From the NCBI GenBank assembly GCA_009773515.1, contig WSXX01000008.1:1-64000 (forward strand): 64,000 nt of DNA, in the 5' to 3' direction. This document shows positions 8,168 to 18,079 of the stretch, one piece after another. The first letter of the stretch is position 1. Every line of letters begins with the position of its first letter. The DNA comes from Bacteroidota bacterium. GTDB lineage: Bacteria; Bacteroidota; Bacteroidia; Bacteroidales; Lentimicrobiaceae. A program made the translations under genes and the position numbers. Under the pieces are notes generated by a model that was given only the letters and a program-made list of their open reading frames with translations, was not told the origin of the DNA and ran no database searches.

Positions 8168-9031
8168 TTATCCAAGATAAGTTTTCAGGATTTTACTCCG
8201 TGAGGTATGTTTCAGCCTCCGGATTGCTTTTTCCTTAATCTGCCTTACACGTTCGCGTGTGAGATCAAATCTTTCACCAATTTCTTCGAGGGTTAGCGGA
8301 TGTTCGCCACCCAATCCGAAATACAGCCTTACCACATCCGCTTCGCGTGGAGTAAGAGTGGCAACGGCACGTTCAATTTCCTTGCGGAGTGACTCGTACA
8401 GAAGTTCGGTTTCGGGTGTTGGTCCGTCATCGCTGCGCAAAACGTCGTACATATTATTGTCTTCGTCCTGAACCAGCGGCGCATCCATTGAAACATGGCG
8501 GCCTGAGTTACGCATCGATTCCTTTACTTCATTCTCGCTTATTTCGAGCAAACCGGCAATTTCATCAAAATTAGGCTCACGTTCGAACTCTTGCTCGAGT
8601 CTTGCATAGGCTTTATTGATTTTGTTGATGGATCCGATTTTGTTGAGCGGAAGCCTGACAATACGTGATTGTTCGGCCAAAGCCTGCAAAATTGATTGCC
8701 TGATCCACCAAACGGCGTAAGAAATAAACTTAAATCCCCTGGTTTCATCAAAACGCTGAGCGGCTTTAATAAGTCCAAGATTCCCCTCATTGATAAGGTC
8801 GGGTAGGCTTAACCCTTGATTCTGGTATTGTTTGGATACCGAAACCACAAACCTTAAGTTGGCTTTTGTCAGTTTTTCAAGTGCAGCGCGATCACCCTGC
8901 TTAATGCGTTGAGCCAGTGCTACCTCTTCATCAGCGGTAATCAGTTCAACTTTTCCTATCTCCTGAAGGTATTTATCAAGCGATGCAGTCTCGCGATTGG
9001 TAACCTGTTTTGTTATTTTTAGTTGCCTCAT
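8168..9031 (-). CDS. rpoD: primary RNA polymerase sigma factor (RpoD/SigA)
   Basis: The 287-residue housekeeping sigma-70 of Bacteroidota, which recognises TTG/TAnnTTTG promoters like those throughout this window. Region 1.2 is at 16-50 ([14 protein letters not shown]). Region 2 includes [20 protein letters not shown] (2.1-2.2) and [16 protein letters not shown] (2.3-2.4). Region 3 follows, and region 4.2 is the [23 protein letters not shown] near 250-269. It lacks the long region 1.1 of proteobacterial RpoD, as is normal for the phylum. It follows pnp by 63 nt on the same strand, giving the order rpsO-pnp-rpoD, and ends in a clear terminator. Confidence 0.97.
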   Translation of the reverse strand: MRQLKITKQVTNRETASLDKYLQEIGKVELITADEEVALAQRIKQGDRAALEKLTKANLRFVVSVSKQYQNQGLSLPDLINEGNLGLIKAAQRFDETRGFKFISYAVWWIRQSILQALAEQSRIVRLPLNKIGSINKINKAYARLEQEFEREPNFDEIAGLLEISENEVKESMRNSGRHVSMDAPLVQDEDNNMYDVLRSDDGPTPETELLYESLRKEIERAVATLTPREADVVRLYFGLGGEHPLTLEEIGERFDLTRERVRQIKEKAIRRLKHTSRSKILKTYLG

Positions 9032-9094
9032 ATTCTCCCTTTAAATTAACAGCGAACCCTTTTACGTAAAAAACGGATGAATGTTACATTATTA

Positions 9095-11221
9095 TTAATT
9101 CTGTTCCGGTTTTGGAAGCAAAGCTTTGCGCGAAAGTTTAAGTTTTCCGGTTTTGCTGTCAATTTCAATGAGTTTGACATCAATCTCATCACCTACTTTG
9201 AGCACACTTTCAACTTTCTCAAGTCGTTTGTGGTCAATTTCAGAAATATGAAGCAGACCATCTTTGCCAGGAAGTACTTCAACGAAGGCTCCGAAAGCAG
9301 TGATGTTTTTAACAACACCATGGTAAATTGTTCCTATTTCGGGGATGGCAACGATACGTCTGATTTTTTCTCTTACCGCATCAATGGATTCCTTGTTATT
9401 AGAAACGATATCAATAATTCCAAATTCGCCAACTTCTTCAATAACGATGGTCGAACCGGTTTCGCGCTGCATTTCCTGAATAACTTTTCCACCAGGGCCG
9501 ATAACTGCACCAATAAATTCTTTTGGAATGGTCATCTTAACAATGCGGGGAACATGTGGTTTGTAATCTTCGCGTGGTTCGCTGATGGTTTTCATCATTT
9601 CACCAAGAATGTGAAGACGTCCGCGTTTTGCCTGCTCCAGTGCTTCTGACAAAACTTCGTAAGGCATTCCGTCAACCTTGATGTCCATCTGACAGGCAGT
9701 AATTCCATCAACGGTTCCGGTAACTTTAAAGTCCATATCGCCAAGATGATCTTCATCACCCAGAATATCACTGAGTACAGCAAAACGATTGGTTTTGGTA
9801 TCAGAAATCAGTCCCATGGCAATACCTGAAACCGGTTTTTTGATCTTAACACCTGCATCCATCAGCGCCATAGTGCCGGCACAAACCGTAGCCATAGATG
9901 AAGAACCGTTTGACTCGAGAATATCGCTTACAATACGAATGGTGTAAGGATTAATCTCACCACCAGGAATTACGGGTTTAAGGGCACGGAGGGCAAGGTT
10001 ACCATGTCCGATTTCGCGGCGGCTGGTGCCCATCATTCTTTTTACTTCACCGGTGCTAAACGGTGGGAAGTTATAATGAAGAATAAATTTAACTTTTTCT
10101 TCGAAAACCACACCATCAATCATCTGCTCATCGAGCTTGGTACCGAGGGTAACAGTGGTGAGCGACTGGGTTTCGCCACGGGTAAAGATTGCGGATCCGT
10201 GTACTGCAGGAAGATAATCAACTTCGCTCCAGATGGGGCGGATTTCGTCAAGTTTGCGTCCATCGAGGCGCTGACGGTTATCGAGAATTGCATTACGTAC
10301 GGCTTCTTTTTCCACATCATGGTAATAACGTGAAATCATACCAGCTTTTTCAGCAGCAACTTCAGGATCAATTGAATCAATGAAGTCCTGTTTGATGGCT
10401 TTAAAAGCGTCGCTGCGTTCGTGTTTGGCAGAAGCATGACTTGCAACATCAAAAACGCGGTCGTAAGCAAAAGCATGAATGGCTTCTTTCAGTTCAGCAT
10501 CGTTGTTTTCGTGGCTGTATTCGCGCTTTGGATTTGCTTTGGCAACCATAGCAGCCAATTCGAGCTGAGCGGTACACTGAATTTTGATATGATCATGGGC
10601 AAATTTAATGGCTTCGATCATGTCGTTTTCAGAAACTTCATTCATTTCGCCTTCAACCATCATAATATTGTCATAAGAAGCGGCAACCATGATATCAATA
10701 TCAGCCTGCTCCATATCCTTGGTTGAAGGATTCACAACAAACTTTCCGTTGATGCGTGCAACGCGAACTTCAGAAATTGGTCCGTTGAAAGGAATATCTG
10801 AAACGGCAAGTGCAGCAGATGCAGCCAGACCGGCAAGTGCATCAGGAAGCACATTTTCATCGAGAGAAATAAGGGTAATCAGAACCTGAGTTTCTGCATG
10901 ATAGTTATCAGGAAACAAAGGTCTGAGCGCTCTGTCAACCAGGCGTGAAATAAGAATTTCGTAGTCCGACGGGCGGGCTTCACGTTTAAAAAAACCACCG
11001 GGATAACGACCGGCAGCGGCATACTTCTCGCGGTATTCAACCGAAAGGGGCATAAAATCGACATTCTCAGCAGCTTCTTTTCTTGCTACTACGGTTGCCA
11101 GCAACATGGTGTCGCCCATTTTTACTACTACGGAACCATCAGCTTGTTTTGCCAAACGACCGGTTTCAATAGAGATGGTCCTTCCATCTCCGATGTCGAA
11201 AGTTTTTACTATTCCTTGCAT
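9095..11221 (-). CDS. pnp: polyribonucleotide nucleotidyltransferase
   Basis: PNPase (708 residues from this start) degrades RNA 3 to 5 by phosphorolysis and can add tails; it forms a homotrimer in the cytoplasm or degradosome. The two RNase PH domains are visible ([19 protein letters not shown]-like block near 90 and [17 protein letters not shown] in the second), then a KH domain ([16 protein letters not shown]) and an S1 domain ([19 protein letters not shown]). An ATG 60 nt upstream is in frame, but this ATG (MQGIVKTFD) matches the family start and normal length, and the -7 element at 11279 would leave the longer form without a leader. It lies downstream of rpsO. Confidence 0.97.
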   Translation of the reverse strand: MQGIVKTFDIGDGRTISIETGRLAKQADGSVVVKMGDTMLLATVVARKEAAENVDFMPLSVEYREKYAAAGRYPGGFFKREARPSDYEILISRLVDRALRPLFPDNYHAETQVLITLISLDENVLPDALAGLAASAALAVSDIPFNGPISEVRVARINGKFVVNPSTKDMEQADIDIMVAASYDNIMMVEGEMNEVSENDMIEAIKFAHDHIKIQCTAQLELAAMVAKANPKREYSHENNDAELKEAIHAFAYDRVFDVASHASAKHERSDAFKAIKQDFIDSIDPEVAAEKAGMISRYYHDVEKEAVRNAILDNRQRLDGRKLDEIRPIWSEVDYLPAVHGSAIFTRGETQSLTTVTLGTKLDEQMIDGVVFEEKVKFILHYNFPPFSTGEVKRMMGTSRREIGHGNLALRALKPVIPGGEINPYTIRIVSDILESNGSSSMATVCAGTMALMDAGVKIKKPVSGIAMGLISDTKTNRFAVLSDILGDEDHLGDMDFKVTGTVDGITACQMDIKVDGMPYEVLSEALEQAKRGRLHILGEMMKTISEPREDYKPHVPRIVKMTIPKEFIGAVIGPGGKVIQEMQRETGSTIVIEEVGEFGIIDIVSNNKESIDAVREKIRRIVAIPEIGTIYHGVVKNITAFGAFVEVLPGKDGLLHISEIDHKRLEKVESVLKVGDEIDVKLIEIDSKTGKLKLSRKALLPKPEQN

Positions 11222-11278
11222 ATAAGTAATTGTGAAATTGGAATTTATACGGTTTCTCCCATCCGGTGAAAACCGCTG

Positions 11279-11286
11279 CAAAATTA
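11279..11286 (-). promoter_or_regulatory. -7 element before pnp
   Basis: TAATTTTG on the minus strand, 57 nt upstream of the chosen pnp start and downstream of the rpsO terminator. It lacks a TTG partner at 17-21 nt. Confidence 0.45.
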
Positions 11287-11339
11287 GTGTATATTATCAT
11301 AGGTCTGCTGACTGATAATAAAAATGCAAACCAAATGAT

Positions 11340-11370
11340 AAAAAAAGAGGCAATACATGATTGCCTCTTT
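11340..11370 (-). terminator. intrinsic terminator of rpsO
   Basis: Minus strand AAAGAGGCAAT and ATTGCCTCTTT form an 11-bp stem around a 5-nt loop (plus 11344-11370), followed by seven T (plus 11340-11346). It lies 22 nt after the rpsO stop; partial read-through into pnp is possible. Confidence 0.88.
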
Positions 11371-11391
11371 AAACAAAATCTTATGAAAAAA

Positions 11392-11661
11392 TTATTTTCT
11401 CAGGTTCAGTTTCTTGATGATCTCCCTGTACCTTTCAATGTCTTTTGATTTCAGGTAATCAAGTAATTTCCTGCGTTTTCCTACCAAAAGAACAAGCGAA
11501 CGCTCGGTCACCTTGTCGTTTTTGAATACCTTAAGATGGCCAGTGAGGTGCTGGATGCGGTGTGTAAAAAGCGCAATCTGTCCTTCTGCTGATCCTGTAT
11601 CGGCAGCACTTTTGCCATTGTCGCTGAAAATATTCTTTTTTACTTCTGAGGTTAAGTACAT
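11392..11661 (-). CDS. rpsO: 30S ribosomal protein S15
   Basis: The 89-residue S15 binds 16S rRNA h20-h22 and the central domain of the 30S subunit. The family blocks DTGSAEGQIALFTHRI, HLTGHLKVFKNDK and GKRRKLLDYLKSKD are intact. An upstream in-frame ATG at 11700 would add 13 residues, but it lies inside the -7 element, so the start is taken as the ATG at 11661 (MYLTSEVKK). It has its own promoter and terminator and precedes pnp, as in many bacteria. Confidence 0.97.
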   Translation of the reverse strand: MYLTSEVKKNIFSDNGKSAADTGSAEGQIALFTHRIQHLTGHLKVFKNDKVTERSLVLLVGKRRKLLDYLKSKDIERYREIIKKLNLRK

Positions 11662-11697
11662 GTCAGTAATGATTTTTTTGTCTTTTGAAACGGGCTG

Positions 11698-11728
11698 CAA
11701 AAATAGAACAATATTTTTATACTCACAA
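11698..11728 (-). promoter_or_regulatory. rpsO promoter
   Basis: Minus strand TTG (11726-11728), 20 nt, TATTTTTG (11698-11705): full consensus. It rules out the ATG at 11700 as the rpsO start. Confidence 0.8.
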
Positions 11729-11769
11729 CCTTTTCAACATTTTTTTTATTTTTTGTCCGATTAAAACTA

Positions 11770-11816
11770 AAAATTTTCTTGCCACCAATTCTCCAAAGCA
11801 CCAAATCTCACAAAAT
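11770..11816. repeat. second copy of the 47-nt intergenic block
   Basis: About 85 percent identical to 6332-6378 (shared core CTTGCCACCAA, TCTCCAAA, CACAAAAT). Non-coding. Confidence 0.65.
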
Positions 11817-11851
11817 CAGTAAATTAAGCTATGGAGTTTTCCAATAAATGC

Positions 11852-13312
11852 TTACAAAACAAATGTCATGATTGATCTTGGAAGACTGGTTGCAGGGGCT
11901 GCTTGTCCGTCAATCCAAAGGAAGAAATCGGTTTTGATTTCTGATTCATTCATCACCACCACTACCACACTACCATCGGGATTCAGAAATGCAGTGCTGA
12001 TCAACTGACTGCGGCTAGGCGATGCTATGATGCGTTTTGCTCCAGCCTTAATGAATTTTGAGAAATGCCCGATGTAATAGTATGAATTTGTGTAAAGCAG
12101 CTCATTGGTGCGGGTATCGCCATGCATGGGCGCAAAACAGAAGTTTCCGACATGGTTTGGTCCTCCGGTTTCATCGAGCAGTATGTTCCAGTCGGTCCAG
12201 CCAACAGCGCCATTGTTGAAGTCATGAATCATTGACCGGCCATACTCTTCGCCGAGTACCCATGCATCATATCTTTCAGCATCAAAACTTTCGGCACAGC
12301 CTTCGGTAAAAAGCAAATGTTTTTCGGGAAAAGCTTCCTGCACCCTGCGGATATTTTCAAAAACAGGCACTCCCCCGCTCCAGTCTTCATACCAGTGAAA
12401 ACCAATGCCCCATGCATATTTTCTCACTTCAGGATCGGCAAAATAGGTTGAAGCACGCTGATAAATCAGATCGCGGTTATGATCCCACATTACTATTTTT
12501 TTGTCGGCCAATCCTGAGTTGTGCATGGTGGGTCCGAGGTTGTACTTCAGAAAATCGCGCTCCTCCTCTGCTGTCCATATGCAGCTTTCCCAGGTTTGCT
12601 TTGCCATGGGCTCGTTTTGAATGGTAATTCCCCAAACAGGGATTCCTTCAGCTTCATAACTTTTGATGAACTTCACAAAATACTCAGCCCAATTCTGATA
12701 ATACTCCTTTTTAAGCTTTCCGCCCTGAAGCATATTGTTGTTGTCCTTCATCCAGGCCGGCGGACTCCATGGGCTTGCATAAAATACAACATCGCCGCCG
12801 GCTTTCTCAATGGCAGCTTTGATAAAAGGAATACGGAACTTTTTATCTGCTTCAATGGAAAAAGATTTTAGTTCAGCATCCCCGTCATTCACGTAAGTGT
12901 AGCTTGCACTTGAAAAATCGCAGCTGTGAATGTTGGTGCGAATCAGGTTGTAACCAATGCCTTTGTCTTTGCTGAAGTAAGCATCCAGCACTTCAGCCTG
13001 CCTGTCTTCAGACAATTTGTAGAAAGTTTCGGCCGATGCATCGGTGATTGCACCTCCAATGCCCAGAAACTCCTGAAAAGTATGTGAAGGATCTACAAAC
13101 ACACAAACCTGAGTTTCGACGGGTTGTCCGAATTCACTGAATTCAGCCTGCCCAACGTTGGTAAGCCGAAGGTTTGTATCCATGGCTGTGGAATAAATTT
13201 CAACTTTTTTCCCTTCAGGAAGTGTGTACTTCGCAGTTTCTTCAGCGGGTTCGGGCTGAGAAGTGCATCCCAGCATAAAAGCTGCAGCACTGAAAATCAG
13301 TAACTTTTTCAT
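11852..13312 (-). CDS. glycoside hydrolase family 30 lipoprotein
   Basis: A 486-residue lipoprotein of the GH30 glucosylceramidase-like group (retaining beta-glucosidase, beta-xylosidase or related). The start chosen gives a lipoprotein signal ending in MLGC (Cys16); an ATG 30 nt upstream (13342) would only lengthen the n-region. Family blocks: EFLGIGGAITDASAETFYKL, NLIRTNIHSCDFS, ASPWSPPAWMKDN, acid/base Glu in ITIQNEPMA, nucleophile Glu in LFTEGCAES, and the C-terminal beta-sandwich ending SRSIMTFVL-like. It is probably anchored to the periplasm or cell surface. Exact substrate is not predictable. A -7 element lies at 13388-13395. Confidence 0.93.
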   Translation of the reverse strand: MKKLLIFSAAAFMLGCTSQPEPAEETAKYTLPEGKKVEIYSTAMDTNLRLTNVGQAEFSEFGQPVETQVCVFVDPSHTFQEFLGIGGAITDASAETFYKLSEDRQAEVLDAYFSKDKGIGYNLIRTNIHSCDFSSASYTYVNDGDAELKSFSIEADKKFRIPFIKAAIEKAGGDVVFYASPWSPPAWMKDNNNMLQGGKLKKEYYQNWAEYFVKFIKSYEAEGIPVWGITIQNEPMAKQTWESCIWTAEEERDFLKYNLGPTMHNSGLADKKIVMWDHNRDLIYQRASTYFADPEVRKYAWGIGFHWYEDWSGGVPVFENIRRVQEAFPEKHLLFTEGCAESFDAERYDAWVLGEEYGRSMIHDFNNGAVGWTDWNILLDETGGPNHVGNFCFAPMHGDTRTNELLYTNSYYYIGHFSKFIKAGAKRIIASPSRSQLISTAFLNPDGSVVVVVMNESEIKTDFFLWIDGQAAPATSLPRSIMTFVL

Positions 13313-13387
13313 CATATATAATTTTGACAGGTGAAAATTCATATCAGGCCTTGGCTTGGTGTAAACTAAACACTAAGAGAAGTTTTG

Positions 13388-13395
13388 CAAATATA
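13388..13395 (-). promoter_or_regulatory. -7 element for the GH30 gene
   Basis: TATATTTG on the minus strand, 75 nt upstream of the chosen ATG; no TTG at the usual spacing. Confidence 0.5.
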
Positions 13396-13426
13396 GAAAA
13401 AGTTTTGATATTCGCCCCCTTGGTTT

Positions 13427-13477
13427 GAGGTTGAGGTTAAGGTTGAGGATGAGGTTAAGGTTGAGGTTGAGGTTGAG
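13427..13477. repeat. hexamer microsatellite (GAGGTT-like x8)
   Basis: Eight hexamers, GAGGTT with AAGGTT and GAGGAT variants, then a final GAG. Non-coding. Confidence 0.85.
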
Positions 13478-13662
13478 CGGATATCAAGACCGAAGAGAGA
13501 CAAGAAGACTATGAGATACACTTAAGGTAGGCTAAATTGACCGGGATTGAGGAGTTTGTGGACCATAGCTAAATTGGAAAGTCCTTCTCCTTGAGGAGAA
13601 GGTGCCGAAGGGCAGCTTGCCCCGTCGCACTTTTATGACGGGGGATGAGGTGATTCAGGACG
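13478..13662. other. intergenic with a 20-bp near-palindrome
   Basis: No gene. CCTTCTCC-TTGA-GGAGAAGG at 13583-13602 is a hairpin-forming sequence of the kind often dispersed between genes in this phylum; it is followed by a C/G-rich stretch ending in GATGAGG. Confidence 0.5.
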
Positions 13663-15000
13663 CTACTCCGGCAAAATAGATCCACTCAATTGCAGGAGGT
13701 TAATTTCGAGCAATCGTACTTCAAACTGTGCATTGATGAGCCTTTCGTTGGCAAGGAGCAGGTTTTTCTGTGCTTCACGGTATTCAAGTCCTGAAAGTTC
13801 GCCGAGTCGGTAACGCTCACCTGCGATTTCAAAATTTATATTTGAAGTTTCAAGATTCTGCTTTTCGAAGTTAACCATTTGAAGTCTGCTGGTGTAAGCG
13901 GTGTAGGTTGACAGCAAAATTGCCTTTAATTCACTGTTGTAAGCTTCCATTTGCAATTCAGCCATTTCAATTCCAATGCGGGCATTTTTTTGCTGACGGC
14001 TCAGGTTGAAGCCGTTAAAAAGGTTCATAGAAGCGGTAATTCCGTAATTCAGGCCTGAGGTTCTTCCGGATTGTACAAATCCTGATTCGCTGGCCTGTAC
14101 ATTAAAATTGTACCCTGCATTTAAGCCCACCACCGGCAATCTGCTTCCTTTAATGATGTTCAGGTTGTTCATTGCCATCTCAATATCGAGGTTATTGAGC
14201 TGTAGGCCGGCATTCTCTGTTTCCATTTTCTTGAGCAGATTTGAATATTCAAACCCCGGCATAAGTCTGAAAGTATCTTCAACAGCAAATTCAATACCTG
14301 CATCACGTGCCAGCAGCTGGTTAAGTGCAATTGATGCCTCAGTAATCCGTTTCTCCAGATCGAGCAACTGAGATTTATCTGTATTCAGGTCAACTTCGGC
14401 CTGAAGCAGATCGAGCCTTGAACCTGAACCGATCAGCAGCATATCACGTGCAATGCCGGTTCGCTCTTCGCCCAATGAAACAGCTTTTTCAAATACAACC
14501 ATCTTTTGATGAAGTTGCACAATATTATAATATGTAATGAGAACGTCTGAAATTGTGTTCTCAACCTGCATACGGGTTCTCAGTTCACCTGCTTTAAGCT
14601 GATTTCCCAGAAGTTTGTAATTATTGAACATCCTCAGACCGTCAAAAATAGTCCAGTCAAGGCCCAGATTTGAAGAAAAGGAATTCGACTTTGCATTGTC
14701 ACGTTCATTAATTTGTCCTGAAAGGTATTCCTGCCGGGAATTGGTAATGCTGTTGCTCTGGACAGCACTCACATCCAGCGCAGGAAGAAACCCTGCATTT
14801 CCATAGGTAAGGTTATTCTTCATCTCCTCTTCGCCAAGGCGGGCAATTCTTATATTGAAATTATTTTCAACGGCAATATTTACAGCATCTCCGGCCGTAA
14901 GCACTTGAGCCCGTAACTGATGTAATCCGGGAAACAAAACCAACTGCAAAACCAGAAGGAAGAAAATTGAAGTACTTTTTATTAAAGAGGTATTATTCAT
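13663..15000 (-). CDS. TolC-family outer-membrane efflux channel
   Basis: A 445-residue outer-membrane factor that with the next two upstream genes forms a tripartite RND pump. A signal peptide covers residues 1-31 (cleavage after LRAQ). The rest is long amphipathic helices with the two OEP repeats, for example SLGEERTGIARDMLLIGSGSRL and ETSNINFEIAGERYRLGELS, the paired TolC helix-turn motifs. It is the last gene of the operon; its start overlaps the RND gene by 8 nt, which implies translational coupling. Confidence 0.94.
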   Translation of the reverse strand: MNNTSLIKSTSIFFLLVLQLVLFPGLHQLRAQVLTAGDAVNIAVENNFNIRIARLGEEEMKNNLTYGNAGFLPALDVSAVQSNSITNSRQEYLSGQINERDNAKSNSFSSNLGLDWTIFDGLRMFNNYKLLGNQLKAGELRTRMQVENTISDVLITYYNIVQLHQKMVVFEKAVSLGEERTGIARDMLLIGSGSRLDLLQAEVDLNTDKSQLLDLEKRITEASIALNQLLARDAGIEFAVEDTFRLMPGFEYSNLLKKMETENAGLQLNNLDIEMAMNNLNIIKGSRLPVVGLNAGYNFNVQASESGFVQSGRTSGLNYGITASMNLFNGFNLSRQQKNARIGIEMAELQMEAYNSELKAILLSTYTAYTSRLQMVNFEKQNLETSNINFEIAGERYRLGELSGLEYREAQKNLLLANERLINAQFEVRLLEINLLQLSGSILPE

Positions 15001-18000
15001 TGTCGGAATTACTTTTTTCAGAAAGATCGCTCACATTTGAAACTGCCCGGGTTTTACCGGAAATATAGTCATACATTGCAGGCACAACATAGAGAGTCAG
15101 CAGGGTTGACAAAGTCAGTCCGCCAATGATGGCTGTACCCATAGAAACCCTGCTTGCAGAACCTGCACCGAGGGCAAGTGCAATGGGCAAAGCACCAAGT
15201 ATTGTTGAAAGACTGGTCATAAGAATCGGTCGGAAACGACTTGCAGCAGCATCGGAAATTGCATCCAGACGACTGAGACCGGCTGCTTTGCGCTGATTGG
15301 CAAACTCAACGATCAGAATCCCGTTTTTGGTTACAAGTCCGATAAGCATAATTACACCAATCTGGCTGAAAATATTCAGGGTTTTCCCGAAATACCAAAG
15401 CGTAAGCACAGCACCGGCAAGTGCCAGTGGCACAGTAAACATAATGATAAACGGATCGCGGAAACTTTCAAACTGTGCAGACAACACCAGATAAATCAGC
15501 ACCAGCGCAAGCACAAATGCAAACACAAGGCTTGATGAACTTTCGGCAAAATCTTTTGAAGCACCTGAAAGCGAAGTTGTATAGGTATCGTCGAGCACCA
15601 GTGCAGAAATCCGGTCCATTTCAGCAATTCCATCGCCAATGGTAAGCCCTTCCACCGGATTTGCAGAAACGGTAGCCGACACAAAACGGTTATACCTGAA
15701 TAGCTGAGGTGGATTTATATCCTCGGTCAGTGTCACAAAATTATCGAGCTGCAGCATTTCACCATTTGAATTTCGCACCGATAAAGCGCGGAGATCGAGC
15801 GGCTGGCTTCGATAGGGACGCTCAACAAGGCCGATAACCTGATACTGCCTCCCGTCCATAATAAAGTAACCAAATCGTTGACCGCTCAGCCCGAGTTGAA
15901 GTGTCTGGGCAATATCAAGCACCGAAACGCCGGCAATTCTTGCTTTCTCGCGGTTAATATTTACCTTGACTTCAGGTTTGTTGAACCGGAGATTAAGGTC
16001 AGCGAATTGAAATTTGTCACTTTTCTGAACTTCAGCCATAAAAGCCGGCAGAATTTTCTTGAGCTTATCAAGATTGGGCGCCTGTATTACATATTGAACC
16101 GGAAGGCCACCGCCTCCACCTCCTATAGACTGATCCTGAGCAATATAAGCTCTTGCCCCGCTAAACTGTTTTGCTTCATTGGAAAGAGCGGCTGCAATTT
16201 CCTGCTGACTGCGTTCACGAAGATCGGGGTTGACCAGACGGATACGGATAAAACCTGAGTTGGTTCCACCACTCCATCCTGGAGAAGTAATGCTGATAAC
16301 TGCCTGTGCTTCAGGAATTTTCTCCTGAACCATTTTAGACACTTCCTGCATATAGGCATCCATATATTCAAAGGTAATGCCTTCGGGAGCCGAAGCAACC
16401 AATCGCATTCCCGAACGGTCTTCCATAGGAGAAAGTTCTGACTGAAGCTGGCTGCCAAGCCCAAAAATAAGCACAATTGCACCAGCACTGATCACCCATG
16501 CCAGCCATTTATGGTTAAGAAACCATTTCAAGGAATTGCTGTAAGCATTATTGAGACGAACAAAAAACGGCTCGGTCAGATTATAGAAATAGTTGTGTTT
16601 CTCACGGCGCTTCAGAATTTTTGTTCCTAGCATCGGAGTAAGCGTAAGTGCCACAAATGAGGATATAATAACTGAACCAGCCAGTACAATTCCAAATTCA
16701 CGGAACAAACGACCGGTAATTCCTTCCAGGAAAATAACCGGAAGGAATACGGTGGCAAGCGCAATGGTAGTTGCAATAACGGCAAAGAATATTTCGGCTG
16801 AACCTTGTATTCCGGCCTGTAGCGGAGGCATTCCCTTTTCAATTTTTGTATAAATATTTTCGAGCACAATAATGGCATCATCCACAACAAGACCAATGGC
16901 CAATACTATGCCCAGCAAGGTCAGTACATTGATTGAAAAATCAGCTATATACATGATAAAGAATGATCCGATCAATGAAATAGGTATTACGATAACCGGA
17001 ATAATTGTGGTGCGCCAGTCGCGCAGGAAAAAGAAGATGATGAAAACAACCAGTACAAAAGCAAGATAAATGGATTGTTCCACCTCTTTTATTGAATCTC
17101 TGATAAATTCAGTGGTATCGAACCCTATGCCAACGGTAATATCTTCGGGCAGGTCTTTTTTGATCTGCTCCAGGCGTTTGTAAAACTCATCGGCAATTTC
17201 AATATGGTTTGAACCGGGCTGAGGCACAATAACATTTCCAACCATAGGTACACCATCGCGGCGAAGGATTGAGCGGTCGTTTTCGGGCCAGAGTTCGGCA
17301 TAACCCACATCGCGAAATCTGACAATATTGTCGCCATCCTGTTTCAGCATCAGGTTGTTGAAATCTTCGGGAGTTTCGAGGCGGCCCATGGTACGAACAG
17401 TAAGTTCGATGGCTTTGCCTTCAATACGCCCTGAAGGAAGTTCAACATTTTCGCGCTGCAGTGCATTTCTGATATCGACAGGGGTGATTTTGAATGCGGT
17501 AAGTTTTGCCGGGTCCATCCACAACCGCATGGAGTAGCGCCGCGATCCCCATATCTGTATCTGGCTTACACCGGGAATGGTTTGCAGCCGTTCTTTAAAC
17601 ACCCTTTCAGCTATCTCGTTCAGTTCGAGAAGGCTGCGCTGTTCGCTGCGGATATTTACAAAAATAATCGGATTATCGTCGGCATCGGCCTTTGTGACAA
17701 CCGGTGGGTCAACATCATTGGGCAGGCTTCGGATTGCAGCTGAAACCTTATCGCGAACATCATTGGCAGCCGTTTCAATATCAACATCAAGATCAAATTC
17801 CACCCTGATGTTACTTCGCCCATCGCGACTTGTAGAAGTAAGGGTTCTGATTCCTGCAATACCATTCACCGATTCTTCAAGCGGCTCGGTAATCTGCGAT
17901 TCAATAACATCGGCACTTGCGCCGACATACGAAGTACTTATGCTGACAATGGGTGGATCAACACTGGGATACTCTCTGACTCCAAGCGACACAAGTCCTA

Positions 18001-18079
18001 TTACCCCGAACAGGACAATAACAATCGACATTACAGTCGCCAGAACAGGTCTGCGGATACTTAATGAGGATATATTCAT
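14993..18079 (-). CDS. RND efflux permease (AcrB/MdtB-like)
   Basis: A 1028-residue inner-membrane proton antiporter of the HAE1 family that exports drugs or hydrophobic compounds. The N-terminus MNISSLSIRRPVLATVMSIV is the first transmembrane helix. Family landmarks include VEQSIYLAFVLVVFIIFFFL (TM2), IGLVVDDAIIVLENI with the proton-relay Asp pair in TM4, FLPVIFLEGITGRLFREF, and the second half repeating the fold (LVTKNGILIVEFANQ). A run of six glycines precedes LPVQYVIQA in the porter domain. It overlaps the adaptor by 4 nt and the TolC gene by 8 nt. Substrate is not predictable. Confidence 0.96.
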   Translation of the reverse strand: MNISSLSIRRPVLATVMSIVIVLFGVIGLVSLGVREYPSVDPPIVSISTSYVGASADVIESQITEPLEESVNGIAGIRTLTSTSRDGRSNIRVEFDLDVDIETAANDVRDKVSAAIRSLPNDVDPPVVTKADADDNPIIFVNIRSEQRSLLELNEIAERVFKERLQTIPGVSQIQIWGSRRYSMRLWMDPAKLTAFKITPVDIRNALQRENVELPSGRIEGKAIELTVRTMGRLETPEDFNNLMLKQDGDNIVRFRDVGYAELWPENDRSILRRDGVPMVGNVIVPQPGSNHIEIADEFYKRLEQIKKDLPEDITVGIGFDTTEFIRDSIKEVEQSIYLAFVLVVFIIFFFLRDWRTTIIPVIVIPISLIGSFFIMYIADFSINVLTLLGIVLAIGLVVDDAIIVLENIYTKIEKGMPPLQAGIQGSAEIFFAVIATTIALATVFLPVIFLEGITGRLFREFGIVLAGSVIISSFVALTLTPMLGTKILKRREKHNYFYNLTEPFFVRLNNAYSNSLKWFLNHKWLAWVISAGAIVLIFGLGSQLQSELSPMEDRSGMRLVASAPEGITFEYMDAYMQEVSKMVQEKIPEAQAVISITSPGWSGGTNSGFIRIRLVNPDLRERSQQEIAAALSNEAKQFSGARAYIAQDQSIGGGGGGLPVQYVIQAPNLDKLKKILPAFMAEVQKSDKFQFADLNLRFNKPEVKVNINREKARIAGVSVLDIAQTLQLGLSGQRFGYFIMDGRQYQVIGLVERPYRSQPLDLRALSVRNSNGEMLQLDNFVTLTEDINPPQLFRYNRFVSATVSANPVEGLTIGDGIAEMDRISALVLDDTYTTSLSGASKDFAESSSSLVFAFVLALVLIYLVLSAQFESFRDPFIIMFTVPLALAGAVLTLWYFGKTLNIFSQIGVIMLIGLVTKNGILIVEFANQRKAAGLSRLDAISDAAASRFRPILMTSLSTILGALPIALALGAGSASRVSMGTAIIGGLTLSTLLTLYVVPAMYDYISGKTRAVSNVSDLSEKSNSDNE

